64,000 bases of DNA from Micromonospora zamorensis (GTDB taxonomy: Bacteria; Actinomycetota; Actinomycetes; Mycobacteriales; Micromonosporaceae), in contig NZ_LT607755.1 of NCBI RefSeq assembly GCF_900090275.1, positions 3,534,001 to 3,598,000 on the forward strand. Direction: 5' to 3'. Position 1 is the stretch's first letter; each line of letters begins with the position of its first letter. The notes below the pieces were generated by a model. It made no database searches and was not told the DNA's origin. It saw nothing but the letters and a program-made list of their open reading frames with translations. Shown here piece by piece: positions 17,233 to 25,316 of the stretch. Both the position numbers and the translations under genes were made by a program.

Positions 17233-17409
17233 CTGACGCGGCCGAGTTGCCCGTCCAACTGCCAACAAGTCAAGGGACGTCTGGGCGAGCAGGTCAGCGT
17301 GACGGGTCCGGTGGCTTATGGTGAGAAACCGGGCGGTCCTCGAAGCCGGACGAGGCGGGTGTCCGGTCCGGGCCGCGGGTTTCACGCTGTTCGACCGGAG
17401 GGTGGACCG

Positions 17410-17445
17410 ATGACGGAGAACGCCCGCGACGTCGACGACTGTTGA
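17410..17445 (+). CDS. 11-codon upstream ORF with strong ribosome site
   Basis: ATG at 17410 encodes MTENARDVDDC and stops with TGA at 17443-17445, one base before the ATG of the membrane-protein gene. It has the strong GGAGGG site (7-base spacing) that the main gene lacks. It may act as a leader peptide for translational coupling. It is in a different frame from the main gene, so it is not a simple N-terminal extension. Confidence 0.4.
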   Translation: MTENARDVDDC

Positions 17446-17446
17446 G

Positions 17447-17923
17447 ATGGACTGGGCCGGATGGGCGTTGTTCGGGTTGGTCGCCACCGCGGCGCTCACC
17501 GCGGCGATGATCACCGCTCAACTGGCCGGTCTCACTCGGCTCGACCTTCCCCTGGTGCTCGGGGCCTTCGTCACCGGGGATCCCGACCGGGCCCGGGTCG
17601 TCGGGTTCTTCCTCCACCTCTGCGCCGGGCAGGGTTTTGCCCTCGGCTACGCGGCCACGTTCGCGCTGTTGCACCGCGCGACCTGGTGGATCGGGGCGTT
17701 GCTCGGGATTGTGCACGTCGGGATCGCGCTGACGGTGATTCTGCCGCTGCTTCCTGGTGTCCACCCGCGCATGGCCTCGCAACGGGCGGGGCCGGCCAGC
17801 ACGGCGGTGTTGGAGCCGCCCGGGCTGTTCGCCCTCAACTACGGCATCCAGACCCCGCTGGTCACGGTTGTCGTCCACGTCGTCTACGGGGTCTGCCTCG
17901 GGCTGCTCCTGCAGGCCAGGTGA
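17447..17923 (+). CDS. Four-helix integral membrane protein, function unknown
   Basis: 158 residues with four hydrophobic segments (about 5-25, 50-75, 80-100 and 130-155) and a loop containing HPRMASQ. There is no signal peptide and no recognised motif. The ATG has no ribosome site of its own; the upstream 11-codon ORF ends one base before it, suggesting coupled translation. The GH15 gene follows after 40 bases on the same strand. Confidence 0.75.
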   Translation: MDWAGWALFGLVATAALTAAMITAQLAGLTRLDLPLVLGAFVTGDPDRARVVGFFLHLCAGQGFALGYAATFALLHRATWWIGALLGIVHVGIALTVILPLLPGVHPRMASQRAGPASTAVLEPPGLFALNYGIQTPLVTVVVHVVYGVCLGLLLQAR

Positions 17924-17963
17924 TCCGCAACCCGCTGGCGCGGCTCGTCGAGGAGCGATCTCC

Positions 17964-19766
17964 ATGACTGGCGGGCCACCGATCAGCGACTACGGTCTGT
18001 TGGGCGACACGCGCACCGCCGCCCTGGTCGCGAGTGACGGCGGGATGGACTGGCTCTGCGTACCACGCTTCGACGGCGACCCCCTGTTCGGTCGGCTGGT
18101 CGGGGGCCCGGACGCCGGAACGTTCCGGGTCGGCCCGGCGCGGCCGGCCACGGTCGTCGAACGACGGTACCGGCAGCACACCGCCACTCTGGAGACCACC
18201 TGGGCGGTGGGCAGCGGCCGGCTCCGCCTCACAGAGGCGATGGTGGCCGAGGTCAGCGGTCGCCTGCTGCCCACGTCGCTGTTCGTGCGACGGCTGTCGG
18301 CCGAGCAGGCGGCGGTCGAGGCGGTGGTGGAGTTCGATCCCCGACTTGGCGCACGGCACCGCCGGCCCCGGGCCCAGCACCGGCGCCAAGGGCTCGTGTG
18401 TGAGTGGGGGGCGCTTGCGGTCGCGCTGGAGAGCACGCCCACGTTCAGAATTGAACCGGGTCGGCCAACCTCGATCACGGTCCGGCCAGGTCATCCGGTC
18501 ACCCTCGTACTGGCCGTGGCCCACCGCGAACCGCTGATCCACGTCGACCCGACAGTGGCCTGGGAGCTGCTCGTCGAGGACGAAGCTCGTTGGCGGGCCT
18601 GGACCGCGGAGATCGACGAGCGGTTGCCGTTCCGGGAACACGTCGTACGAAGCCTGCTCACCTTGCGGCTGCTGACCTACTCGCCCTCGGGAGCGCCGGT
18701 GGCCGCACCCACCACCTCACTGCCCGAGGATCCCGGCGGGGGACGAAACTGGGACTACCGCTATGTCTGGCCCCGTGACGCCAGCATCGGCGTCAGCGCC
18801 TTCCTCAGCGTCGGCAAGACCGACGAGGCTCGCGGTTTCCTCGCGTGGCTGTTGCACGCCAGCCGACTGCAACGGCCACGCCTGCCGGCGCTGCTCACCC
18901 TGCACGGCAGGCACGTGCCAGCGGAACGAGAACTGTCCGGTTGGCCCGGCTACCTCGACAGCCTTCCGGTGCGGACGGGCAACGGTGCCGCCGGTCAGCA
19001 CCAGCTCGACGGCTACGGCTGGGTGATCGACGCCGCCTGGGCGTTCGCTCAGGCCGGACACCTCCTCCACGCCGAGACGTGGCGGGCGGTGCGCGGTTTC
19101 GCCGACGTGGTCGCCGACTGTTGGCAGGAACCCGATGCTGGCATCTGGGAGGTACGGGAGCCCACCCAACACGTCCACTCCAAGCTCATGGGCTGGCTCG
19201 CCCTGGACCGTGCCCTGGCCATCGCCGACACGCACCACCTGCCGGACCGTCAACGTCGACGCTGGCAGGAAGCCCGGGATGCCATCGCCGCCGAGGTCCG
19301 GACGCGGGGCTTCGACCCGATGGCGGGCAGCTACGTCCGCAGCTACGGCTCGCAGGATCTCGACGCGGCCCTGCTCGTCCTGCCGCTGCTGGGGATGGAC
19401 CGGGCCGATTCGCCCCGGGTACGGGGCACCATCGACGCCATCCGGGACCGGCTGTCCGCCGGCGGTCCACTGCTCTACCGCTACCCGCCCGGACGTGACG
19501 GCCTCCCCGGCACCGAGGGCGCGTTCCTGCCCTGCTCGTTCTGGCTCGTCCAGGGCCTTGCCCGCACCGGACGTCGCCGCGAGGCTGTCGAGCTGTTCCA
19601 GGCCATGGTCGACCACGCCAGCCCACTCGGCCTCTACGCCGAAGAGGTGGAGCCCGCGACGGGTGCCCACCTCGGCAACTATCCCCAGACGCTGACCCAC
19701 GCCGCGCTCGTCCAAGCCGCACTCGCCATCCGAGATGCCCCCACTGGTGGTCCCGGATCTGCCTGA
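17964..19766 (+). CDS. GH15 family glycoside hydrolase (trehalase/glucoamylase-like)
   Basis: 600 residues from the ATG at 17964 with AGGAG 8 bases upstream. The N-terminal ~250 residues are the beta-sandwich found in bacterial GH15 (start PISDYGLLGDTRTAALV). The (alpha/alpha)6 barrel follows with the hallmark RNWDYRYVWPRDAS, the acid-containing EPDAGIWEVRE and the C-terminal base region EEVEPATGAHLGNYPQTLTH. Actinomycete members of this kind are intracellular trehalases or glucodextran/glucoamylase-type enzymes acting on alpha-glucans; the substrate cannot be fixed from sequence. There is no signal peptide, so it acts in the cytoplasm, probably on storage sugar. Confidence 0.9.
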   Translation: MTGGPPISDYGLLGDTRTAALVASDGGMDWLCVPRFDGDPLFGRLVGGPDAGTFRVGPARPATVVERRYRQHTATLETTWAVGSGRLRLTEAMVAEVSGRLLPTSLFVRRLSAEQAAVEAVVEFDPRLGARHRRPRAQHRRQGLVCEWGALAVALESTPTFRIEPGRPTSITVRPGHPVTLVLAVAHREPLIHVDPTVAWELLVEDEARWRAWTAEIDERLPFREHVVRSLLTLRLLTYSPSGAPVAAPTTSLPEDPGGGRNWDYRYVWPRDASIGVSAFLSVGKTDEARGFLAWLLHASRLQRPRLPALLTLHGRHVPAERELSGWPGYLDSLPVRTGNGAAGQHQLDGYGWVIDAAWAFAQAGHLLHAETWRAVRGFADVVADCWQEPDAGIWEVREPTQHVHSKLMGWLALDRALAIADTHHLPDRQRRRWQEARDAIAAEVRTRGFDPMAGSYVRSYGSQDLDAALLVLPLLGMDRADSPRVRGTIDAIRDRLSAGGPLLYRYPPGRDGLPGTEGAFLPCSFWLVQGLARTGRRREAVELFQAMVDHASPLGLYAEEVEPATGAHLGNYPQTLTHAALVQAALAIRDAPTGGPGSA

Positions 19767-19813
19767 GGCACCGTCCTGGCGGCAGACACGGCCTGCGGGA
19801 CGGCTCGCACGAG

Positions 19814-19819
19814 TAGGGT
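19814..19819 (+). promoter_or_regulatory. -10 box of a leaderless promoter (aldo/keto reductase)
   Basis: TAGGGT lies 7 bases before the ATG at 19827, and there is no ribosome site. This is the arrangement of leaderless mRNAs in actinomycetes. Confidence 0.55.
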
Positions 19820-19826
19820 TCCGATC

Positions 19827-20663
19827 ATGACGATTCCCCACCTGACGGCAGCCGACGGCACCACTCTGCCGGCGATCGGGCTCGGCACGTACCAACTGAA
19901 CGGCTCGGCTGGTGTCGATGCGATCGGGCAGGCGATCCGGGCCGGTTACCGGTTGATCGACTCTGCGGTGAACTACGAGAACGAGGGCGCGGTCGGCCGG
20001 GCGGCTCGTGCGGCGGGTGACGTGCGCGACGAGCTTGTCGTCACCTCGAAGCTGCCGGGGCGGCACCACCGCCACGACGAGGCGCTGACCACCATCGAGG
20101 AGAGCGTGTTCCGCACCGGCCTCGACCGGATCGACCTGTATCTGATCCACTGGCCGAACCCCACTGTCGACCTGTACGTGCAGGCGTGGCAGGCGCTGAT
20201 CGAGGCCCGCGAGCGCGGCCTGGTCCGGCACATCGGCCTCTCCAACTTCCTGCCCGAGCACATCGACCGGCTGGTGGCCGAGACCGGGGTCGCCCCGGTG
20301 GTCAACCAGATCGAGGTACATCCGTACTTCCCGCAGCAGGAGGCGCTCGACCACCACCGGGAGCACGGCATCCTCGTGCAGGGGTGGAGCCCGCTCGGCC
20401 ACGGCAACGACCTGCTGCAGCACCCCGCCATCGTGGAGATCGCGACCGCCCACGGCGTCAGCCCGGCGCAGACCATCCTCGCCTGGCACGTGACCCGCCA
20501 GGTGATCCCGCTGCCCAAGGCCGCCTCCCCGCAGCGGCAGGCCGAGAACCTGGACGTCTTCGGCATCAAGCTCACCGACGGTGAGGTCGAGGCCATCACC
20601 GCGCTGGGCCGCCCGGACGGGCGGCTCGCGGACCAGGACCCCGCGGTGTACGAGGAGTTCTGA
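19827..20663 (+). CDS. Aldo/keto reductase (2,5-diketo-gluconate reductase-like)
   Basis: 278 residues, the usual length for the AKR5-type small aldo/keto reductases. The tetrad is visible: Asp in YRLIDSAVNYENE, Tyr in the same segment, Lys in VVTSKLPG and His in DLYLIHWP. The NADPH-binding C-terminal loop IPLPKAAS is present. The enzyme would reduce aldehydes or ketones with NADPH in the cytoplasm. It appears leaderless. It is monocistronic and ends before a long palindrome that separates it from the convergent AraC gene. Confidence 0.92.
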   Translation: MTIPHLTAADGTTLPAIGLGTYQLNGSAGVDAIGQAIRAGYRLIDSAVNYENEGAVGRAARAAGDVRDELVVTSKLPGRHHRHDEALTTIEESVFRTGLDRIDLYLIHWPNPTVDLYVQAWQALIEARERGLVRHIGLSNFLPEHIDRLVAETGVAPVVNQIEVHPYFPQQEALDHHREHGILVQGWSPLGHGNDLLQHPAIVEIATAHGVSPAQTILAWHVTRQVIPLPKAASPQRQAENLDVFGIKLTDGEVEAITALGRPDGRLADQDPAVYEEF

Positions 20664-20719
20664 TCGCCCTCGACCATGCGCGACCAGCACCACGGAGCGT
20701 GAGGTCTGAGGGATCGGAC

Positions 20720-20783
20720 GCGGTGATGAGCGTGATGACTGTGAGGCATCAATATGCCTGTGAGTCATCACGCTCATCACCGC
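20720..20783. repeat. Long near-perfect palindrome between convergent genes
   Basis: A 21-base arm (20720-20740) is exactly complementary to 20763-20783. Inside it is a 3x3 unpaired GTG/GTG, then a 6-bp stem AGGCAT/ATGCCT with loop CAAT. It lies between the convergent aldo/keto reductase and AraC genes and could act as a bidirectional terminator. The sequence is less G+C-rich than typical terminators here, so a dispersed palindromic element is also possible. Confidence 0.8.
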
Positions 20784-20820
20784 ATCGGCCGGCAAGTCCA
20801 CGGCGCTCGAACGTCGCCGG

Positions 20821-21738
20821 TCAGGCCGCCTTTTCGCCGTCGCGGGCGAGCCGTCGGTGCCCGCTCGGGCTCATCCCGTGGACCCGTTTGAAGGCCGCGC
20901 TGAAGCCGAAGGCGTCCGCGTACCCGAGTTGGTGTGCCACGGCGGCGACGGTCGCCGTCGACTCGGCCAGCATGTCCGCGGCCAGGGTCATCCGCCAGTC
21001 GGTCAGGTAGGTCAGCGGCGGTTCACCCACCAACGCGGTGAACCGTTTGGCCAGTGTGGACCGTGAGACTCCGGCCTGCCCGGCCAGGCTGGCCAGGGTC
21101 CACGACCTGCCCGGGTCGTCGTGCATGGCCCGCAGCACCGGGCCGACCGTGTCGTCGCTCAGCGCGCGGTACCAGCCGGGAGCCTCGGCGTCGGGCTGGT
21201 CGAACCAGTCCCGCACCGTGCACACCAACAACCAGTCCAGGAGGCGGTCCAGCACGATCTGCCGGCCGGGCCGGCCCGCGTCGAGCTGTGCGTCCAGGTA
21301 GTCGCGCAGCGAGGCACAGTCGTGGTCGTCCGGCACGACGACCACCGGCGGCAGCGCGCCCAGCAGCCGCTGGGGCACCCGACCCCGGACGTGGTACACG
21401 CCGACCAGCAGCACCAGGCGCTCGGTGTGATCCGCGTCCACCGTCCCGGTCCGGCCACGCCGCACGTCCCGAAGCTCGCCGGGGTCGAAGCTCGACCGCG
21501 GCTCGGCGGAGAACGTGAACGGCGTCGGCCCGCGTACGGCGGCGACCTCACCGACCCGCACCAGGCGGGGCTTGTCGCTCTCCGGGTGCGAGATCCAGCC
21601 CTCACCCCGCATGGGGACGCAGAGCGTCAGCGGTGCGCCGTCGGTGAACCGCAGTGCCCACGGCGGCGTCAGCTCCGACCGGCCGAAGGCCGCACCGTCG
21701 GCGTGTACGCCCCGCAACAGGGTGTCGAACGGGTCCAT
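20821..21738 (-). CDS. AraC-family transcriptional regulator with cupin-type sensor
   Basis: 305 residues from the ATG at 21738 (MDPFDTLLRGV); the frame is open upstream but that part lies in the divergent promoter. The N-terminal ~180 residues look like an AraC-binding cupin_6 domain (PPWALRFTDGAPLTLCV). The C-terminal ~100 residues carry the two AraC HTH motifs, WTLASLAGQAGVSRSTLAKRF and VAHQLGYADAFGFSAAFKR. It is divergent from the NmrA-like gene, the typical arrangement for a local regulator of a redox enzyme. A 10-bp inverted repeat lies between them. Confidence 0.9.
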   Translation of the reverse strand: MDPFDTLLRGVHADGAAFGRSELTPPWALRFTDGAPLTLCVPMRGEGWISHPESDKPRLVRVGEVAAVRGPTPFTFSAEPRSSFDPGELRDVRRGRTGTVDADHTERLVLLVGVYHVRGRVPQRLLGALPPVVVVPDDHDCASLRDYLDAQLDAGRPGRQIVLDRLLDWLLVCTVRDWFDQPDAEAPGWYRALSDDTVGPVLRAMHDDPGRSWTLASLAGQAGVSRSTLAKRFTALVGEPPLTYLTDWRMTLAADMLAESTATVAAVAHQLGYADAFGFSAAFKRVHGMSPSGHRRLARDGEKAA

Positions 21739-21779
21739 GGCCCCGACGATAGAGCCCCGGCGACAGGGCGCGGACGATC

Positions 21780-21810
21780 GGACATGCGCGGCGTACGACA
21801 GCGCATGTCC
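21780..21810. promoter_or_regulatory. Inverted repeat in the AraC/NmrA divergent promoter
   Basis: GGACATGCGC (21780-21789) and GCGCATGTCC (21801-21810) are a perfect 10-bp inverted repeat with centres two helical turns apart. This is a plausible operator in the 97-base divergent region. The binding protein is unknown; the adjacent AraC regulator is the obvious candidate. Confidence 0.55.
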
Positions 21811-21835
21811 TGCCGGCGGCCGGGCGAGTTGACTC

Positions 21836-22672
21836 GTGACCATGACGACGGACGCACCTTCGATACTCGTGATGGCCGGGACCGGCAAGACCGGTCGCCG
21901 GCTGGTACGGACGCTGCGAGCCACGGGCCGGCACGTCCGGGCGGCCTCCCGCTCCGGTGAGGTGCGGTTCGACTGGTCGCGGCCGGCCACCTGGCAGCCG
22001 GCGCTGGCGGGAGCTTCGGCGGTCTATCTGCTGGCTCCGGAGGACCCCGCGCTGGCAGCCGACTTCGTGACGCAGGCCGTCGACTCAGGTGTCGGCCGCT
22101 TCGTGGCGCTGTCCGGGCGCGGGATCGACCAGATCGGTGACTTCTCCCCCGGCATGGTCGCCGCCGAGGAGGCGGTGCGGAAATCCGGCGTCCAGTGGAC
22201 GATTCTCCGGTCGAACAACTTCAGTCAGAACTTCAGCGAGGACCTGTGGCGCCAACCACTGCTCGACGGTCGGCTGGCCCTGCCGATGGGCGCCACCCCG
22301 GAGCCGTTCGTCGACGCGCAGGACATCGCCGACGTGGCCGCGACGCTGTTGACGTCGCCCGGTCACCACGAACAGGTGTACGACCTGTCCGGTCCTCGCG
22401 CGCTCACCTTCGCCGCGGCGGTGGCGATGATCGCCGAGGCGACCGGTCGCCCGATCCGCTACGTGCAGCTCACACCGGAGCAGTACCGGGCCGAACTTCT
22501 CGCCGAGGGCCTTCCGCCGGAGGTGGTCACGGCGATGGACGTCCTGTTCGCCGGGATGCGAGCGGGTCATCTCGCCGAGCCGGCCGACGGGGTGCGGCGG
22601 GTGCTCGGGCGTGACCCGCTCGACTTCGACACCTACGTCGCCCGGGCGGCGGCAGCCGGCGCGTGGTCATGA
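21836..22672 (+). CDS. NmrA-like NAD(P)-binding protein
   Basis: 278 residues from GTG at 21836 (an ATG two codons later is equally possible). The N-terminal Rossmann motif is VMAGTGKTGRR, followed by a short-chain-reductase-like fold without the Tyr-xxx-Lys pair, as in NmrA/HSCARG and azoreductase-like proteins. SNNFSQNF and PFVDAQDIADVAA are typical of this atypical SDR group. It may be a quinone or azo reductase or a redox sensor. It is divergently transcribed from, and probably controlled by, the AraC-type regulator. Confidence 0.88.
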   Translation: MTMTTDAPSILVMAGTGKTGRRLVRTLRATGRHVRAASRSGEVRFDWSRPATWQPALAGASAVYLLAPEDPALAADFVTQAVDSGVGRFVALSGRGIDQIGDFSPGMVAAEEAVRKSGVQWTILRSNNFSQNFSEDLWRQPLLDGRLALPMGATPEPFVDAQDIADVAATLLTSPGHHEQVYDLSGPRALTFAAAVAMIAEATGRPIRYVQLTPEQYRAELLAEGLPPEVVTAMDVLFAGMRAGHLAEPADGVRRVLGRDPLDFDTYVARAAAAGAWS

Positions 22673-22756
22673 CTGCGGGCGGCGCTGGTCGGAGCTGCGG
22701 GCGGTGTGAGAGCGGCGTAACAGGTGATCTGCCCGCACACCGAGAGCACCCCGACG

Positions 22757-22762
22757 TACCGT
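22757..22762 (+). promoter_or_regulatory. -10 box of a leaderless promoter (SEC-C gene)
   Basis: TACCGT lies 6 bases before the GTG at 22769, with no ribosome site. It supports that GTG as the start over the GTG at 22724. Confidence 0.5.
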
Positions 22763-22768
22763 GAGATC

Positions 22769-23809
22769 GTGCCGACGAGAGACGTACTCACCAAGGCTGA
22801 CCTCGCTGAACTTCGCCGCTCAGCGCTTGGGACGGCCAACCCGCTCGGTGTCGCCGCCGACCTCGCCGAGGCGGCCGAGCAGGGCCGGCTGGAGGATCCG
22901 GACGACGCCGGGGACGCCCTGACCCTGGCCGCCGAGATCGCCGAGATCCGGGCGAGACCCGATGCCGCCCTGCGGTACGCGGAGCAGGCTCTGGCGGCGT
23001 ACCCGTCCGGGGACGATCCTCGGGCCGGCTTCGCTCGGGCGCTGCGGGCCCGGGCGCTGTTCCGGGCCGGCGGTCGGGACGACGAGGCGGTGGCGGAGCT
23101 GACCGCGCTGCGCCCGTTGCTGCTCACGCAGCCCGACGCTCCCGCCTACGTGAGTGCGGCGCTGGACGCGGGTGGTCGTTCGGCGATCGCCGAGGCGTGG
23201 CTGAGCGAGGCGGTCGACAGCCTGCTCAGCGAGCGCGCGACCGCGGCGTCCGGGCCGGCCAGCACCGCGATCGACCCGGTGGTGGATCTCGGTCCGCCGG
23301 AAGCGCCCGGTGTCGTCTTCTTCCTGCTGCAACAGCGGCACCGGGTACGCCGGAATCTCAACCTGCCGCACGACCGGCAGGACGACCTGGCGGACCGGTT
23401 GGAGACCCAGCTCGTGCGCCGGGCCGGGGAGCGCAGGGACGCCGAGTCGGACCTGCTCTTCTGGCCTCGGGCGGAGTTCGACCGGCTGCTCGCGGAGCAC
23501 GCCGCGCTGAGCGAGGTGTACGGGCCGGACTGGGACGCGCACCGGGGCCGGCTGGAGAAGGAGCTGGTCCGGCTGAGGGGTGCCGGTCAGTCCGGGTTGG
23601 GCGTGTTCCGCGCCACAGTGGACGGGTTGAACGCGTTCGCCGGTCGACGTGACGGCGACCCGGCCGACGCGGCGGTCCGGGCGGGGTACGCGGCCGAGGT
23701 GCAGGCGCGACCCAGCGCGCGGATCGCCTGGCCGCCGGAGCGCAACGACGCCTGCTGGTGCGGCTCGGGCCTCAAGTACAAGAAGGACTGTCTGCCGCGC
23801 TCCCGGTAG
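22769..23809 (+). CDS. SEC-C motif protein with TPR-like helices
   Basis: 346 residues from the GTG at 22769. Residues 10-180 are Ala-rich helical pairs resembling TPR repeats (AALRYAEQALAAYPSGDD...). A mixed central region follows. The last ~22 residues are the zinc-binding SEC-C motif NDACWCGSGLKYKKDCLP, with the Cys-x-Cys...Cys pattern and Lys/Tyr residues as in SecA tails. SEC-C motifs bind zinc and mediate contacts with ribosomes or nucleic acid. The central VVFFLLQQRHRVRRNL may be an interaction segment. Function is unknown. It probably has a leaderless promoter and is monocistronic. Confidence 0.85.
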   Translation: MPTRDVLTKADLAELRRSALGTANPLGVAADLAEAAEQGRLEDPDDAGDALTLAAEIAEIRARPDAALRYAEQALAAYPSGDDPRAGFARALRARALFRAGGRDDEAVAELTALRPLLLTQPDAPAYVSAALDAGGRSAIAEAWLSEAVDSLLSERATAASGPASTAIDPVVDLGPPEAPGVVFFLLQQRHRVRRNLNLPHDRQDDLADRLETQLVRRAGERRDAESDLLFWPRAEFDRLLAEHAALSEVYGPDWDAHRGRLEKELVRLRGAGQSGLGVFRATVDGLNAFAGRRDGDPADAAVRAGYAAEVQARPSARIAWPPERNDACWCGSGLKYKKDCLPRSR

Positions 23810-23840
23810 CCGAGGGGCATCGGCGCGGTCCCGACTGCGA

Positions 23841-23846
23841 CATAAT
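23841..23846 (+). promoter_or_regulatory. -10 box of a leaderless promoter (23854 gene)
   Basis: CATAAT, five of six matches to consensus, lies 7 bases before the GTG at 23854, and no ribosome site is present. Confidence 0.5.
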
Positions 23847-23853
23847 CCCGTCC

Positions 23854-24603
23854 GTGGCGAAGGGAAGACGGCGAGCGGTCCTTGGTGGAGCGGCGCTGCT
23901 GGTGGTGGCGCTGGTCGGCGTCGGTCTCTGGCAGTACGTCGACCGCCCGGACGACCCGACTCACGACAGTGCCGTGGCCGACGCCGCGGAGAAGGTCGAC
24001 CGGGTGCTGTTCGGCTTCGAGTACGACCACCTCTACCAGGCCGACAAGTACGTGCACTCCGCCAGCCAGCACCCCGACGTCGCGGTCCTCTCGGTCACCG
24101 GCGAGACGCACTGGGAGACCGGCGTGACGTTGGTGCTGCGGGTGATGGGCCACGGCGTGGAGATCGGCGCGGACGGCTCGGTGATCGACGAACGTGACGA
24201 GCCGATCTGCTTTCGGCTTCAGTTCGGCCCGGACGACGACGACCGCGACGACGACATCGAGTGCCCGGCCAATGATCCTCTCCAGGTCAGACAGGACCCG
24301 TCGCTGGACGGGGTCGACGACCGCCTGAAGAGCGCTCTGGACGCCGTCGACCCGGACGAGTCCGCCGTCCGCGCGGCGATCGCCGACCTGAAGCTCGACC
24401 CTGCCATCACGCTGGAGGTGGCGGCGAAGAACGGCACGGTCGGTGTGGCGCTGCGGGCCGCGCAGTACGACTGCATCTTCGCCCGCGTCACCGAGAAGGG
24501 TGCCGAGCTCTGGCAGCCGGCGCACATCCAGTTGGCTCCCGGCGAGCTGCCCTGCGCCTCGTGGGTCGCCCTGAGCAGCAATTTCGGTAAAGGCCTGCGC
24601 TGA
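23854..24603 (+). CDS. Membrane-anchored hypothetical protein
   Basis: 249 residues from the GTG at 23854. Basic residues (KGRRR) are followed by one transmembrane helix (~8-27), then an acidic extracytoplasmic domain. That domain has a run of Asp residues (DDDDRDDD) and two spaced cysteines near the C-terminus (YDCIF, LPCAS) that could form a disulfide. There is no recognised family. The leaderless -10 box supports the start. The frame continues upstream into the SEC-C gene but without start signals. Confidence 0.75.
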   Translation: MAKGRRRAVLGGAALLVVALVGVGLWQYVDRPDDPTHDSAVADAAEKVDRVLFGFEYDHLYQADKYVHSASQHPDVAVLSVTGETHWETGVTLVLRVMGHGVEIGADGSVIDERDEPICFRLQFGPDDDDRDDDIECPANDPLQVRQDPSLDGVDDRLKSALDAVDPDESAVRAAIADLKLDPAITLEVAAKNGTVGVALRAAQYDCIFARVTEKGAELWQPAHIQLAPGELPCASWVALSSNFGKGLR

Positions 24604-24727
24604 GCACCTCGTGACGCGGGGCCGGGTCGACGCCGTCGGCAATCTTGGGGGCTGACACGTCCCTTGGGTACCGTTAGCGTCCTTTCCTGGACGATCGACG
24701 TCCGGCCCGTGTCAGGAGGAGACGGCG

Positions 24728-25228
24728 ATGTTCGAGGAGTTCATGGGCATCCCCGCCCACCCGCTGGTGCTGCACGCCGCTGTGGTGTTCGTGCCGCTGC
24801 TGGCCCTGCTGACGGTCGGCTACGCGCTCGTTCCGCCGATCCGGCCGCACACCCGTTGGGTGCTGGGGTTGCTCGCCGTGGGTGCGCCGCTCGCCGCCCT
24901 GCTGGCGAAGCTGTCCGGTGATGCCTTCTTCGAGCGCATGCGCGCCGCCAACCGGGTCACCCCGGAGTTCGCTCCGACGATCGAGGCGCACCAGGAGTTC
25001 GGCGACATCACGCTCTGGGCCACCATCGGGCTGGCGATAGTGGCGCTGGCCCTGGTCCGCTTCGTGCCGCCGAGGGGCGGCGAGGCGACCACCACCGACG
25101 GCGGGCGGTCCAGTCGGTTGCTGACTCCGGCGTTGCAGGTGTTGTCGCTGCTGGCCGCCGCCGTCACCGTGTACTACGTGATCCGCACCGGCGACTCTGG
25201 CGCGAAGGCGGTCTGGGAGGGTCAGTGA
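24728..25228 (+). CDS. DUF2231 membrane protein
   Basis: 166 residues with four transmembrane helices and the family hallmark GIPAHPLVLHAAVVFVPL at the N-terminus (conserved His pair). AGGAGGAGA gives a strong ribosome site. A -10-like TACCGT lies at 24669-24674, leaving a leader of about 45 bases. DUF2231 proteins are predicted cytochrome-b561-like or haem-associated membrane proteins; the role is unproven. Confidence 0.9.
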   Translation: MFEEFMGIPAHPLVLHAAVVFVPLLALLTVGYALVPPIRPHTRWVLGLLAVGAPLAALLAKLSGDAFFERMRAANRVTPEFAPTIEAHQEFGDITLWATIGLAIVALALVRFVPPRGGEATTTDGGRSSRLLTPALQVLSLLAAAVTVYYVIRTGDSGAKAVWEGQ

Positions 25229-25316
25229 GCTGTCCCGCCGCGGGTGCCGGATCGACGCGGAGCTGCAAGCGGTGGTGCGGCCCGGCCGGAGCCGGGCCGC
25301 ACCAGTGCGCGGACCG

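Noticed and set aside
18717..20801. Long minus-strand open frame across the GH15 and aldo/keto reductase genes
   Set aside because: Antisense shadow with no ribosome site; both plus-strand proteins have intact active sites.
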